This document shows, in pieces, positions 8,108 to 18,535 of a stretch of 26,542 nucleotides of DNA. The notes beneath the pieces are model-generated. The model saw only the letters and a program-made list of their open reading frames with translations. It did not search any database and was not told the DNA's origin. Positions within the stretch are counted from its first letter, which is position 1, and every line of letters begins with the position of its first letter. Made by a program: the position numbers and the translations under genes. This stretch comes from Chara braunii (Eukaryota > Streptophyta > Charophyceae > Charales > Characeae), in NCBI GenBank assembly GCA_003427395.1, contig BFEA01000123.1, forward strand, positions 291,709-318,250, in the 5' to 3' direction.

Positions 8108-10390
8108 AACAAAACAATCGCACCCAATCCCGTGTCGATGCGTCCCACACATCTCCTATAATGAATACTCCTTTTAGGGCCCATGTGAGCCAATGAGAGT
8201 GGATTGCCTGCTACGTCCAATATACGGGGGTTGCCAAAAAGAGGTTGGTGCCTTATGCTATGCCATCGGAGGGGGGGCTGCTTCTGGTGTGTTCCACATT
8301 TGCACCAGAATTTTAGCATGTTTGGCCAGAGGGGGTCCCATGGTATATCATCTTTGGTTGCCTGCGGTTGGGAATCTGCTTGTAAAGGTTGCGTGGGGAA
8401 GGGGATAGTCCAGTGGGCATCGGTCAGCCATTGGAGAGGGTGGACGTGCTGTCGCCCAATGCATTGGGGGGCTAAATTGTCGATCTGCAGGCAAGCAAAA
8501 GGGGTCCACAAGATGTCATTACCTGTGAGGAGTCTGACCAGTACTTTAAAGATGAGGGCGTCGCTCTCACGGTGAAGGTCCAGTATCCCAAACCCGCCTT
8601 TGTTTCTTGACTGCGTTAAGAAGTCGCATTTGACTCGACTCACACAACTGTGGGTGTGGACATTGTTCTTCCAAAACTAAGTCGTGAGGACTTTTTGAAA
8701 CCGTGTCCTTTGTTTTGGGTTCAAGGGCCACAACGCCAACTTGTTCCAGATCGCAGTGAGGACAACGTTGTTTATAGCCAGAGCTCTGCCCACCAAGGAG
8801 GTGTGTAGGCCCGCCGATGTGGTCTATGGCAAGGTCTACCAGCGCGTCACCGTGATCTCGCGGCGGTCTCAATGCCGTCAGTTTCACTCCCAAGATTCTA
8901 ATGGTCGTCTCCTTGGGCGCCCAGGATACTTGTGGCTGAAGGGGGGGCCAATGTCTTGTGGGTGCAGCCACCACCCCTCTGTCTTAGCACCCCAGTTTAG
9001 TTTCATGTCCGCAGCAAGTGAGAAATAGTGGTTGACCTGTGTGAGGGCACGTACGCTTTGGTCATCCACTTTTATGAGTATCAAGAGGTCGTCTGCAAAC
9101 AATGATGTAACGGGGATGAGGTGTTATGGAGGAGATGCGGGATGGGTACCTTATGGGTTCCAGGATGGACCCTAATGAGGGATGCCAGTGTTTCCATGAC
9201 AACAACGAAGAGCGGAGGTGCTATGGGGTCCCTTGCCGCACCGATCGCTGTAGCACTATCGGGGCTGGCAAGTGACCGTTCAACATCATATTTGTTGTCG
9301 CTTAGTGGCGAAGGAGCCGCACCCAATGGGTGAACCTAGGCCAGAAGTTCATCCTGGTCAAACACATTTCCAAGAAGTTTCAGTCCACATGGTCATACCC
9401 CTTTTCAAAATCTATAAAAAGGACTACAACTTGGACCTTGTATTGGCGGGCATACTTAATTGTCTCGTTGACGAGCAATATGTTGTCTTGGATATTGTGA
9501 TTAGGCACGACGCCTGTCTAGTTTGGATGGATCATAAGGTTTATGAATGGTAGTTGTCGTCTGGCCAATGCCTTAGCCACTATTTTATACGGGACTGGGA
9601 GGAGGGCGATAGGTCTATAGTTCTGAACCTCCTCCTTGCCCCCTTTCTTACAGAGGAGTGTGGTCACGTATTGCCTCATCATACCCCCAAAGGCGCCTTC
9701 TCTTTCTACCCCTGTAACGTATTCCTGGAGGTCTTCATTGAGCAGGCCCCAAAATTGCACCCTGGATTCCTTGGGAAAGGAGTCGATGTCGGATTTTTTT
9801 TCATCTTCCATGTCGTGAAGTGCTTCCCAGAGCTCTTGCAGGGTGATGGGGGTGTCTAGTTGGGTTTTTTGGATGACCATGAGGCGGGTATGGAGTGCTT
9901 GGAGCAGCTCGTGTCTGGATTGACGAACGTCCTCCTGGGGTTTGAGGGACGTTTCAGATGTGAACAGTCGTTGGTAGTATTTGGCGTAGTCCACTATAGC
10001 ATAAGCATTGAGGCAGTGGGGGTTGAGCCATCAAAAGGGTGGCTGAGCCTAGGTACAGTGCTTGCTCTCGATCTCGCTTTGGCCTTGACAAAGAAGGTCT
10101 TTGCCATTGTCTCGCCTGTGTGCTCGCGTTTGATTTTGGCCTGAATCCACTAGGCGTGTGTTTGTTGTTCGATGTAATCTTGGAGGTGATCATGCGCCTG
10201 CTGAAGCTCCTCATATGTGGGTTTGTGCAGCGGGTCGTCCATGAGCTGCTCGTCCCACTCCTCCAGTCATGCCATGAGGGACTCTAGGAGGGCCTTGTGG
10301 TCTCTCATGTGCTGGGTCGATAACTTTTTGGCTCGGTCTCTGAGTTGAGAAAAGTGGGAAAATAGGATAATCCAAAAATTTCGGGGATGC
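8107..10390 (-). pseudogene. LINE 2: reverse transcriptase region, broken (minus)
   Basis: Read from 10390 down to 8107 this is a non-LTR retrotransposon ORF2 lacking the endonuclease and the zinc knuckle. In order: linker with RAKKLSTQHMRDHK (about 10330); AKTFFVKAKARSRAS (about 10110); fingers motif NYRPIALLPVPYK (about 9620); catalytic motif A FIDFEKGYD (about 9418-9392); SVRQG then, after a frameshift, DPIAPPLF (about 9230, motif B); FADDLLIL (9102-9080, motif C catalytic Asp pair); and post-RT homology ending in PLFGNPRILDVAGNP (about 8200). Several frameshifts and stops occur; the first stop after motif A sits where relatives usually have Trp. The 3' part is cut at about 8107, exactly where repeat copy A begins. 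Both catalytic motifs persist, but the gene cannot be translated as one product. Confidence 0.88.
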
Positions 10391-10757
10391 GGGGGAGGGC
10401 CGGAGTCGAAAAAGTTGAAAATGAAAAAAAAGAAAAACGTTTGGGCCCTGTGGACCCGCTTGCCCGAGGAAAAAAAAAAAAAAAAACTAAGTACGTTGAA
10501 GTATTGATACTGGTAAAAGGGGAAGTGTCTCATTGGGAGGCCATACTGTCACAAAAGTACAGCAATTGTATCCTACCACTATTACGGTGCAATGCTTGTA
10601 GATTTTGTTTTTCTTTTATTTTTTTTTTCATTTTTTTAGTGCCCTGCCAACAAGGCAGGGCGGATTCCGTGTTCTGACAAGGGCCCTCACTGCACTACGC
10701 TTAACTCTTGAGAAATCAAGAGTTCTTCACCGCTGGACTATTTCTTGAAGCAGTGTC
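10391..10757. other. Low-complexity spacer with two perfect hairpins
   Basis: It holds an A17 run (10470-10486), a T-rich tract (about 10608-10637) and two perfect hairpins. These are GCCCTGCC/GGCAGGGC (10641-10648/10654-10661, 5-nt loop) and AACTCTTGA/TCAAGAGTT (10703-10711/10716-10724) closed by a GAAA tetraloop. The layout of T-rich tract, hairpin, spacer, 9-bp hairpin resembles 412-493 with unrelated stem sequences. No gene is seen. Confidence 0.65.
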
Positions 10758-12118
10758 GGGCGCATCGGTCCCACAGAGGGACCCTCCCGACCGCGTCACG
10801 CAGGATTTCGCAGAACTTTCGTCGTGGAGCGCGGTTTGCCGCTCCGACCGAGTGCGTCAGCCGTACCTCTCGCGAGCCCCTACGACAGGACAGGGTCACA
10901 CGAGGCACTGCTTACCTCTACCCGTGGGAGCTATCACCATCCCTTGGGTGGGCGTATCCCCGCTGAGCTACCAAACCACGTGTGAAAGTTTTTTGTATGC
11001 AATCGCAGAGGTGGCGTGACCGAGGGTGTTTCTCGTTCGCTGTAGCATAGGGGGTACGCGCGGTCAAATGGCCCTCAATCGGACCCGTACGCGAATCGAT
11101 GCATTGGGGGGCTGAGGTCCCAAGTACGACTCGTCGTAGGTCGACTAAGACGCAATCCACACACCACGCGTTACACCACAACTCTCACACGCGCGGAAGA
11201 AACAGAAAACAAACAACACAACAACACAGCAACACTCCTAGTCCCTTCAGTGTCCGACCCATAACCTTTTAACACGGTAATCGGTTAGGAGTCGCGCGCA
11301 AGACTCAACATAAGACCGCGCGGGCGCTAGGCCTTTCTCATATCGACCAGCGATGCAAGCGTACACAAGCAGTCGCAACGATGGAGTACTATGTGGTACC
11401 CACAATCGTGCGACCCACGATAATTTCGGGGTTCATGCTTCGACATTCAAGTGTCAGTTGACATGCGTCAAGAGAGGTTAATCTCTCGACGCTAGACAAC
11501 CGTCAAGGCGGTTGATCACCACACCCTCTTCTGCACCCTTCGAAGAGTGGGTAATACACAGGTTCAAACCTATGGTGGCAGTCAACTCTCGTGGCCTAGG
11601 AGGCAAGCTCCATCATCCAGGACCTGGAGAGCAACCAAGGGGTTTGACTTTGACGACTACCACAGACTATAACGTCCAACCAAAATAATTTTGAAGAGTA
11701 AGAGTAAGGATAGTCCACATAGTCAAGCAGAAGTTTGTGTGGTATTAGACGATCACTCTCACATCAGTTGTGTGGTTTGTCCATCAGCATTCACACAATA
11801 CTCAGACCATCACCAAGCTCAATTCAAAAGATCTCATAAGCATACCGGCGATCAATCAAACAACAACAACATCACACGCACTAAGGGAGTCAACTTTACT
11901 GCTCTTCTGTGACTCACACCCTACCTTGTGCATACAAACCCCAACCAATTTCCACCATCCCTGAAATAACAGTACTCAGTCTTTTAGAAATGACCATTTA
12001 AAAAAAGTTATGGGTGAAAACCCTAATAAACATAAAAACCCACAAGAGCCAAGGCCTTAGGTTGAGATAGAGAAGCAGGGAAGTTGTGTCGTAAACCGAT
12101 GAATCGGCAACTGACCTG

Positions 12119-12131
12119 TTATCAGTGATAA
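12119..12131. repeat. Conserved palindrome TTATCAGTGATAA (copy B)
   Basis: Identical to 7740-7752 in copy A, with the same flanking bases on both sides (see that entry). Confidence 0.75.
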
Positions 12132-12320
12132 CGGAAGATGATGCTCTATAGGATTAGGCTGAACAAGTCAAGCCTTCAATCGAATTCCCACCCTGCATCA
12201 CAGTACAGGCCAAAAAGAGTCAGTACTACGTTTGAGCCAAATGGAGAACGTGCTCCATCTCGTAGCCTAGCTCCCCTACTTAGTTTCCTTCTACCGTCCT
12301 CGGATTGGTATCAAATTATC

Positions 12321-12550
12321 GAAAATTTTGGCAGCACTTCCCCTATGCAAGGAGAGTTGCCAAGTTTATTCTAATAGAGAAATAATCTAACTCTCCGAAT
12401 TCTGCAAAATTTCGGCAGCGCTTCCCGTAGGAAAAGTGCCTTTTCATAATTTCTACGAGCCAAAAAATGACTAGAATTTCTACAAGCCCAAAAATGACGA
12501 ACTTTTTTTAGGTTTGTGAAAATTTTGGCAGCGCTTCCTGTAGGAACAGG
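12321..12550. repeat. Three units of GGCAGCRCTTCCC motif
   Basis: Variants of AAAATTTYGGCAGCRCTTCC, followed by C/T and GTAGGAA or CTATG, start at about 12321, 12405 and 12518. A fourth lies at 8041-8074 in copy A. The spacing is about 85-115 bases. The blocks are too short and too divergent for coding and look like subrepeats near one end of the copy A/B family. Confidence 0.75.
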
Positions 12551-12586
12551 AGGCTACCAAGATTTACACAAAGCTGAAAATGCAAA

Positions 12587-12940
12587 GACAATGTACATCA
12601 ATACTTGGAACTAATTCATGACGCTTACTTGGTTGTTAGAACCGGAGATAGGTTACATGATGGTCTTTTGAATCATGAGTTATCACTAGTCCTAACTCCT
12701 AGTAGGGTCAGTCCTACCACATCCCAAACTTTCCTCCCATCATCCATCTCACCTACCTATAGCTCAAACACTCAGCGAGCATCTAAAGCAACTAGGCTAC
12801 CAAAAAGATGCCCCAGACGAGTGTCCGTAAACATGCATAAACAACATCTCTCTCAGTTCCACATTAGTTTAATTAAAATAGTTCGTTAATCTGTCAATTT
12901 TTTTGGCCCTCAGTAGACCCCCTTTCCTATGGCATAGGAT
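12587..12940. other. Spacer between copy B and hairpin array
   Basis: No gene is recognised. The plus-strand open frame at about 12605-12889 has no motif and no neighbouring exon. A short T-rich stretch near 12898-12904 precedes the array. Confidence 0.4.
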
Positions 12941-14209
12941 CAGACCGCCCCAACTTAGGGGTACGCCTGACATGCCTAAGCAAGTGACTAGGTACGCACA
13001 ACTAGACTGCCCCAACTTAGGGGTATGCCTAGCTTATATGACTGAAACGTATGTCCAGACTGCCCCAACTTAGGGTCCTTTTAGGGGTATGCCCGACCCC
13101 ACATAAACTGTGTGCATAAAGCATATGACCAGACCGCCCTAACTTAACGGTACGTTTGGCTTCTGCTTAACTGACGACATGAGGCATAAGACTAGACTGC
13201 CCGAACTTAAGGCTATGCCTAGTCAGCCTTAAACGAAGTTTACATATGGCATAGGATGTGCCTAATCTGCTTAAACAAGTACGAACGACGAATGGTCAGA
13301 CCACCCTAACTTAAGGGTATGTCCAACCTACATAAGATCAACGACAAGAGCATATCGCTAGGCCGCCCCAACTTAGGGGTACGCCTAGTTAGCCTAAACA
13401 GTTTAAGTTACAATAAGGCAAATTTGACCAGACCTTCCTAACTTAAGGATACGCCTAATCTGCCTGAACAAGCACAAACGACGTATGACTAAGCTGCCCT
13501 AACTTAAGGGTACGCTTAGCCTCCGCAACGACAGTTTGAAACAAACATAAATACTTCGGTACAAACTGTATAATTTCCTTTCTTCTTTAGGCAGATGGTC
13601 AGACCTACCCAACTTAGGAAGACATCCAACCCTGCCTTGTGTTTAAAAAGAAAAATAAAAGAAGAATTATACTAACTTTCTGCTCCTTTATATTATCACG
13701 AGCATAAGACTAAACCGCCCTCAGTCTGCCCGGATTATCTTCACTTTATATTTCTTCAGTTGTCTCTCTTCTCATTTTGTTCTACCTGACTTACTGACCG
13801 ACTTTCCCAACTTAGGGTGCCCGGTCTGCCAGATAATATACGTTCATATAACATATGTATCAAATTTTATACTTTGGTTGACCATTAAGTTCACAGCTTA
13901 TGACTAAGCCGCCCCGACTTACGGGTACGCTTAGTCTTATGCCTTTGTCCCCCTCAAAGGAAAACACACACAGAGTTGGGTCTACGCAACTTAGAATATC
14001 CCCAGTTCGGTTTTCAGCAACCCAAAAGAAACATCAGGATTCTGAGCCCTCCCAACTTAGGGTGTCCGTCCTCCTGTTCAGAAACCCCAAAGAAAACAAG
14101 TGGCTGGACCGTCCAACTTAGGATAGACCCATCCCCCAAAGTCATACACTCAGCCCAACAGACAAAAATAAAACACAGCACTGAACCCACTCAACTTAGA
14201 GGGATTCAG
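12941..14209. repeat. Array of about 16 covarying AACTTA stem-loops
   Basis: A degenerate unit, consensus GACYRCCCCAACTTAGGGGTAYGCYTAGTC, recurs at irregular 45-130-base spacing. The core is a 3-4-bp stem closed by the six-base loop AACTTA, often inside a second outer stem. Inner stems vary in matched pairs: CCCC/GGGG (12948, 13010, 13366), CCC/GGG (13806, 14051), TCC/GGA (14112) and CTC/GAG (14190). Outer stems do too: CTAGGC/GCCTAG (13358/13383), GACTAAGC/GCTTAGTC (13902/13929), CTAAGC/GCTTAG (13489/13514) and CCAGAC/GTTTGG (13129/13054 of the next arm at 13154). Loop conservation with paired stem changes points to selection on, or copying of, a folded form. No coding frame spans it. Confidence 0.85.
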
Positions 14210-15476
14210 CCTTGGGTTGTCCTGGTCAAACACATGCAAAACGCATTCCTCCCGCCTTTCCCCTTTTCCCCTTTTCTTAATTCAAACAAATTAAGTATCT
14301 GATTTTCACACATAATTCTTTCTCTTCAGTTCGCAGTGGTTCAAGAAATAAAGCACAAACAGTATAAAGTCAAAGTAGGTAATCTTTACCATAATCTCAG
14401 TCGGCCAAAGGTAGTAGATTTAGGGGAATACGGGATCACACAAGTGAAGCGGGATTATACCTGAGTGTTCCCTGCCTCCAGAACACCGCCTGGGGTCCGG
14501 CAGAGCTCCCGCAATCGGTGGGTTGACCTCCCACAAGGTATTGTTGCGGTCTTACGGGTTGCAATCCTGCCTGCCGCCTTCCTCTCGTAACCTTAGACTA
14601 AACTTAGAGTAAAAAATGCAGAAGGAGATGTCATTTAGTCTCTCAGATACAAGACGGGTGCTCTCAGACTCACGGGAGAGGACCTTGTAATCTTGAATCC
14701 CCTGCGGGCCCCGCAATGGCGGCCAAAACGTGCAGCAACCAGTCAAACTCAAGTGAAACAGTTGGCCATAGGCTCTCTAACGACCTGCAAGTTGCAGCGA
14801 TGGCCCCTTTAAAGAGTCTGGTCACACCTCTAAATCTCAATGCCTCAGACTCAGTCCAAACTGCAACTACTCGACCTCGTAAACTGCATTGGGATAGCGC
14901 ACACCCCTGTGTCGTACTCAAATTGCAAGCAAAAACTGTGTAATACTTAGCCAGGCAGCAGTGCACATAGAGGCCTGCGCACAGTCACAGTAGTCAAGCA
15001 AGGTAGCATTACCCACCAACAAGCCTTGCAAGTACCGCGAATAGAGGTAGTTGGTGGTGATGCATAGTGTCATCCAGCCGCCAGATTCGACGAACACCCA
15101 GCCAGACACAGTAGTTGAGCACAACAACAACGTTTAAAAAAAACGAACAGCAGTAGTAGCTCAATGCATGTGACTGTTGACTACGCAGACCAACGTTATG
15201 ACAAAGGAGGCCGACAAGTTGGACTTGTTCACAAGTTGCATTCGAATTGGAAATCAGATTCGATTGAACCTTAACCCTCTGATCCCCTACTTATCTGCTG
15301 TTTCAGGTGTGCTGCCCAGCCAAACTCCCCATCTGACAGTGCTCCTTTGCCTGTGTACCCGAGTCTGCACAAACGTTTTGCCTGTCGAAACCGCTGCATG
15401 CCTCTACCAGCACTCCTTCCGATCTCCCTACTCAGGCATATCGTCGGGTCCCATCCCGCATCGTCAGTTCACATTG
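14210..15476. other. No confident gene
   Basis: An ATG at 14716 in a fair context (GCAATGGCG) opens a 75-residue Ser/Thr-rich plus-strand frame ending at 14943. It has no recognisable domain. Segments near 14986, 15108 and 15149 share CAGTAGT-type words. The part from 14,450 to 14,730 resembles a retroelement end only loosely. Confidence 0.35.
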
Positions 15477-16351
15477 GTAAGTACCCTCTCTCTCTCCCTT
15501 CCACTGCGTGAAACTCAGATCACCCTCGTGGTATCACTCACTACCTTGTCTCATATACCTCTTACTCTGATTGTGCACTCACCGTGCATGGATGCACCTG
15601 GCCTTCCTTTTGGCCAGGTTCATCCAAGGTTAGATGGAAAATGATTATGAGTAGTAGCAGCAGAAAGGCACAACAATGACGCTATAATGTGCATAGCGAC
15701 AACAACAGTATACAACAATAGTCGAAAATCTCAGCGCAATAGAAAAACCTCAACGTAATAACCGTAAAACACAACAAAAGTTGCCTAGTGCAGCGCAGTA
15801 GTCAAATCACTGTGAAACTGCAATAGGAAGATGAAAACACAACAATTTTCTGTCGCGGAGCAGCAGTACCTTGCTTCATATGAAAAGCGGCATTCCCTTC
15901 AGGACACACTATGGTAGGGCCTTCTCTCACCGAATGTTGTATCAGGTAAGCATTTTGCTCCCCCGTTATGCTTGCCTCAACTATGTTCTCTCAGTTTCTC
16001 TTCTCTCACTTAGTCATGGCTTCCTTCTTGGTCCCTCTCCTTCCTTTTCTACTATCATGACTCTTGAGCTCTCATCCGAACTCGTCCGAAAAAAATGAAC
16101 AATCGAATAGCGTCGGGTATGTCTTAAACAGAACCGACCATAGCTCCCACCAAACAGCGGGTAAGCATTAGTCAACCTCCACTGCCCCTCTCCTCGGCCT
16201 CTCTTCCTACCTCCCCGCATCTTTCTTGCCTCCCCCAAATGTACAGAATGAGAATAAATATCCCGCTAGAATGCGGGAAGATACATGCCATAACCCATCT
16301 CTCATTCAAATCTGCCCAACCACCAGGTCGATGACATAGCGATAATGGATC
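15477..16351 (+). other. Splice-donor-like motifs before pyrimidine-rich tracts
   Basis: GTAAGT at 15477 and GTAAGC at 15946 and 16161 are each followed by 70-150 bases of C/T-rich sequence and possible AG acceptors. Examples are CTTTTGGCCAG near 15617 and CAAATGTACAG near 16247. The putative exons between them are short and carry stops, and I recognise no protein. This could be a decayed multi-exon gene or a repeat family carrying such motifs. Confidence 0.25.
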
Positions 16352-16414
16352 GTGACAATCACGACGACTACTACGAGCGCGAATGCGTCTGAAACGAAGA
16401 GCCCGATTGCCACG

Positions 16415-17014
16415 ATGACCGTAGTAATAAGCTTTACGGCACAGACCATGAGAACAGGCAACACCAAAGTTGACTCTACGACTACCCGCCTCGATCTCCC
16501 TCTAATCTCTTCCCCTTTCGACCTCCTCAATAGTCTCCTCTCTGCTCCCTCTCCGACCTCTAGCAAGATCGTCTCACTCTTTAGGCCTACTCCGATCGCG
16601 CTGGCGAGACCGACAGCCACGAGCCCGACAGGTGAGCAGTCGTCGTCAATCAAACCCTTCTTTTTCTTGTTTCGCGCTTATCCTTCCTTTTGCGATTCCT
16701 TCCCAACCACTTTTTTTCGCTTCGCCGACCTCCTCCTCAGATCTCCTTTCCTATATCATCGCTCCGCTTGCTCCGATTCACACACACCGCAATTCCTTGT
16801 GACCAAAATGCAGTTGACCGTCCGTACGGCTAGGTTCAGTCAAGCCAGGGAGAACGAGAAATCAAACCGCCAACTTGACAACCTTAATGCTACGAGTGGA
16901 AAGACCACAGGAGACGAATACTGCCACGAGGAAGGACGACTGTTACAGCGACGAGCACTGCTCTTACTAGCAGAGGCGCCCTTGATGACGCACAATACTC
17001 CTTCCATAAGCTAG
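16415..17014 (+). CDS. Hypothetical Ser/Thr-rich frame, doubtful
   Basis: This is the longest plus-strand frame in the 14-19 kb region: 200 residues from ATG 16415 to a stop at 17014. It is rich in Ser, Thr and Pro up to about residue 90, has a Phe-rich middle and a more polar, Arg/Glu-containing end. No domain, signal peptide or convincing membrane segment is seen. A donor-like GTGAGC at 16632 and an acceptor-like CTCCTCCTCAG ending at 16740 could mark a 109-bp intron inside it, which would put the two sides in different frames. The first part overlaps a frame rich in Asp, Tyr and Arg (starting MDRDNHDDYYERE at 16345) that stops quickly. It could be chance in a C/T-rich region. I do not assign a function. 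Confidence 0.2.
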   Translation: MTVVISFTAQTMRTGNTKVDSTTTRLDLPLISSPFDLLNSLLSAPSPTSSKIVSLFRPTPIALARPTATSPTGEQSSSIKPFFFLFRAYPSFCDSFPTTFFRFADLLLRSPFLYHRSACSDSHTPQFLVTKMQLTVRTARFSQARENEKSNRQLDNLNATSGKTTGDEYCHEEGRLLQRRALLLLAEAPLMTHNTPSIS

Positions 17015-18535
17015 CACTCATGTCCGGTTATAACGACTATGAGTAGTATGACGACTAGGCCCGGAATCGGCTCCCTTTCTCTTCTCAACAAATGACCAAA
17101 GTGAGGAATGGATCCTCCCCTAAAGCATCGTCAGGTACACTGCCAAGGTGGAAATGCGCAATAGGATCCTAAGTTACGATGACGCGCAGAGCAACGACCA
17201 GTACCATTACCAGGACTGAGGCGACAACATGCTCACCACGGAAGAGAAGACTTCGATCTCTTCTAAGGCAAGCACCGTGATGGGGACGACCATAGTCCAA
17301 TGTTCTTTCTCTTTTGTCAACTTCCTGCTCCCTTCCTCCTCGCCTTTCGTTAACGCACGCATTACAGCGCTTTCTTCCGAAACTCTAGTCCCTCAACCGA
17401 AACTTCCCACTGTAGGTCGCACTATCTTATAGCCCTGCTCGTCGGTCGAAACCTTTATAGGACAGACTCGGCCCAAGCACCTGTACTTAATCTTCGTCGG
17501 ATTCATCAGTAGGGGCTGCTACCTGGGCCTTCACGCACGAACCATGCTACTCTACCCTGCATCGTTCTAACTTTAACGGATGTCCCGAAGGACTGCCCCT
17601 AATAGCAGCGCGGAGATATCATCACCGAACTGACCCGGCCCAAGTAACTCAGAGATATTTGGTTTTACTCATCACCCGAGTCCCATCATCTGGGTTTGAA
17701 CACCGGTCTGTTATTTCAACAATTCATGGGTGTATCAGCTGCGCGAGGTCCGTTGGTACCACGACCGGTCCTGACATCGATACCGGCCCGCGTCCCCAAA
17801 AAAAAATGGGACTAAAAATAAAAATAAAAGATAAAAGATAAATAAAATAGTAATAATAAGGGAAATCGAACAAAAAAGAGAGGCGAGGAGGAGAGGACCG
17901 TTGGGACCCTGTCCTCGGATCCACCTATGGGGTCCACTGTCGGACTCCCCAACAAAACTAAAGGGGATGGTCCCGCAGGACCCTCAACCCCTCAGTTTCC
18001 TTCATAAGACGCTCCTTCGCTCCTTCTCTGTCGGCTGCTGGCCTTGATCCCTATGTCTCCGTAATGTCAGTCCAAAGTCATAACCTATAGGGCTAAGCCC
18101 AAGCCTGGATGTAGCAGGAGCGGGCTTGGTTATAAAGACGTTTGTTTTCAGGCCTAGGCCGGTCGGACTATACTAAACGATCATACTTAGGCACGCCGGT
18201 CATTTCTAGGGCTTCTATGTGCCGGCCCTTGTCATATGAAGGGTTTTGTTTCACCTCCTGCCGTCGTACATGTGGCTCAACCGCCTGTTACCAAAAACTC
18301 AAGTTTTCTCACTAGGCTTCCATTCCAAAAGATCGCACTTTTACCACCTCAGCGTCGAAAAAAAACTCCAATTTTTATAGTGCCGCCCGCGACTTCTACC
18401 GTGGACCGATATCATGGTCGGTCTAGGAAGTCAAGCACTTTGCACCTTACTGGTCCTGATCCCGTCGCACGTAAGTTGACGGATCCGATGACTGATTCTC
18501 AGCTTCGATAATCAACTGCCCGGCTCGAACGTGAT
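17015..18535. other. No gene recognised
   Basis: This is mixed sequence with an A-rich tract at about 17800-17880 and a hairpin GAGGAC/GTCCTC (17893-17898/17911-17916). Short frames, including a 91-residue one at 18236-18511, have no motifs. Similarity to the elements elsewhere in the window was not seen. Confidence 0.45.

Larger units (their letters stand above)
10758..12586. repeat. Unknown 1.8-kb repeat, copy B
   Basis: Direct-orientation relative of 6303-8107; I judge them roughly three-quarters identical over the best blocks, by eye. Copy B carries extra units of the TTCGGCAGCGCTTCCC motif at its right end and runs on towards the hairpin array, so copy A may be the truncated one. No coding frame is supported. 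The pair flanks LINE 2, but without recognisable PBS, polypurine tract or TG...CA ends I cannot call them LTRs. Confidence 0.8.

Noticed and set aside
6500-10990. tRNA-like box A on the minus strand (TAGCTCAGCGG near 10970, TAGCTCGACGG near 6530)
   Set aside because: No box B at the right distance or order and no cloverleaf can be drawn.
11560-11720. Group I intron core (ACAGACTATAACGTC with a later AAGGATAGTCC, like P7 strands)
   Set aside because: The pairing exists only in copy B; copy A lacks the second strand, and other conserved intron elements (P3, P4, P8) were not found.
7740-12131. Resemblance of TTATCAGTGATAA to the bacterial tet operator core
   Set aside because: A short palindrome match in a eukaryotic repeat with no TetR-like gene; most likely coincidence.
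6303-12586. Copies A and B as LTRs of one retrotransposon with LINE 2 as its interior
   Set aside because: No TG...CA ends, primer-binding site or polypurine tract seen, and the interior encodes a non-LTR type RT on the minus strand. Kept only as an unknown repeat.
12941-14209. CRISPR-like array of palindromic repeats with variable spacers
   Set aside because: Repeats are degenerate, spacing is irregular, there are no Cas genes and the context is a eukaryotic transposon-rich region.
14690-14735. Minus-strand GTTTTGGCCGCCATTGCGGG resembling a plant gypsy primer-binding region
   Set aside because: Only loosely similar and no adjacent LTR end or gag could be shown.
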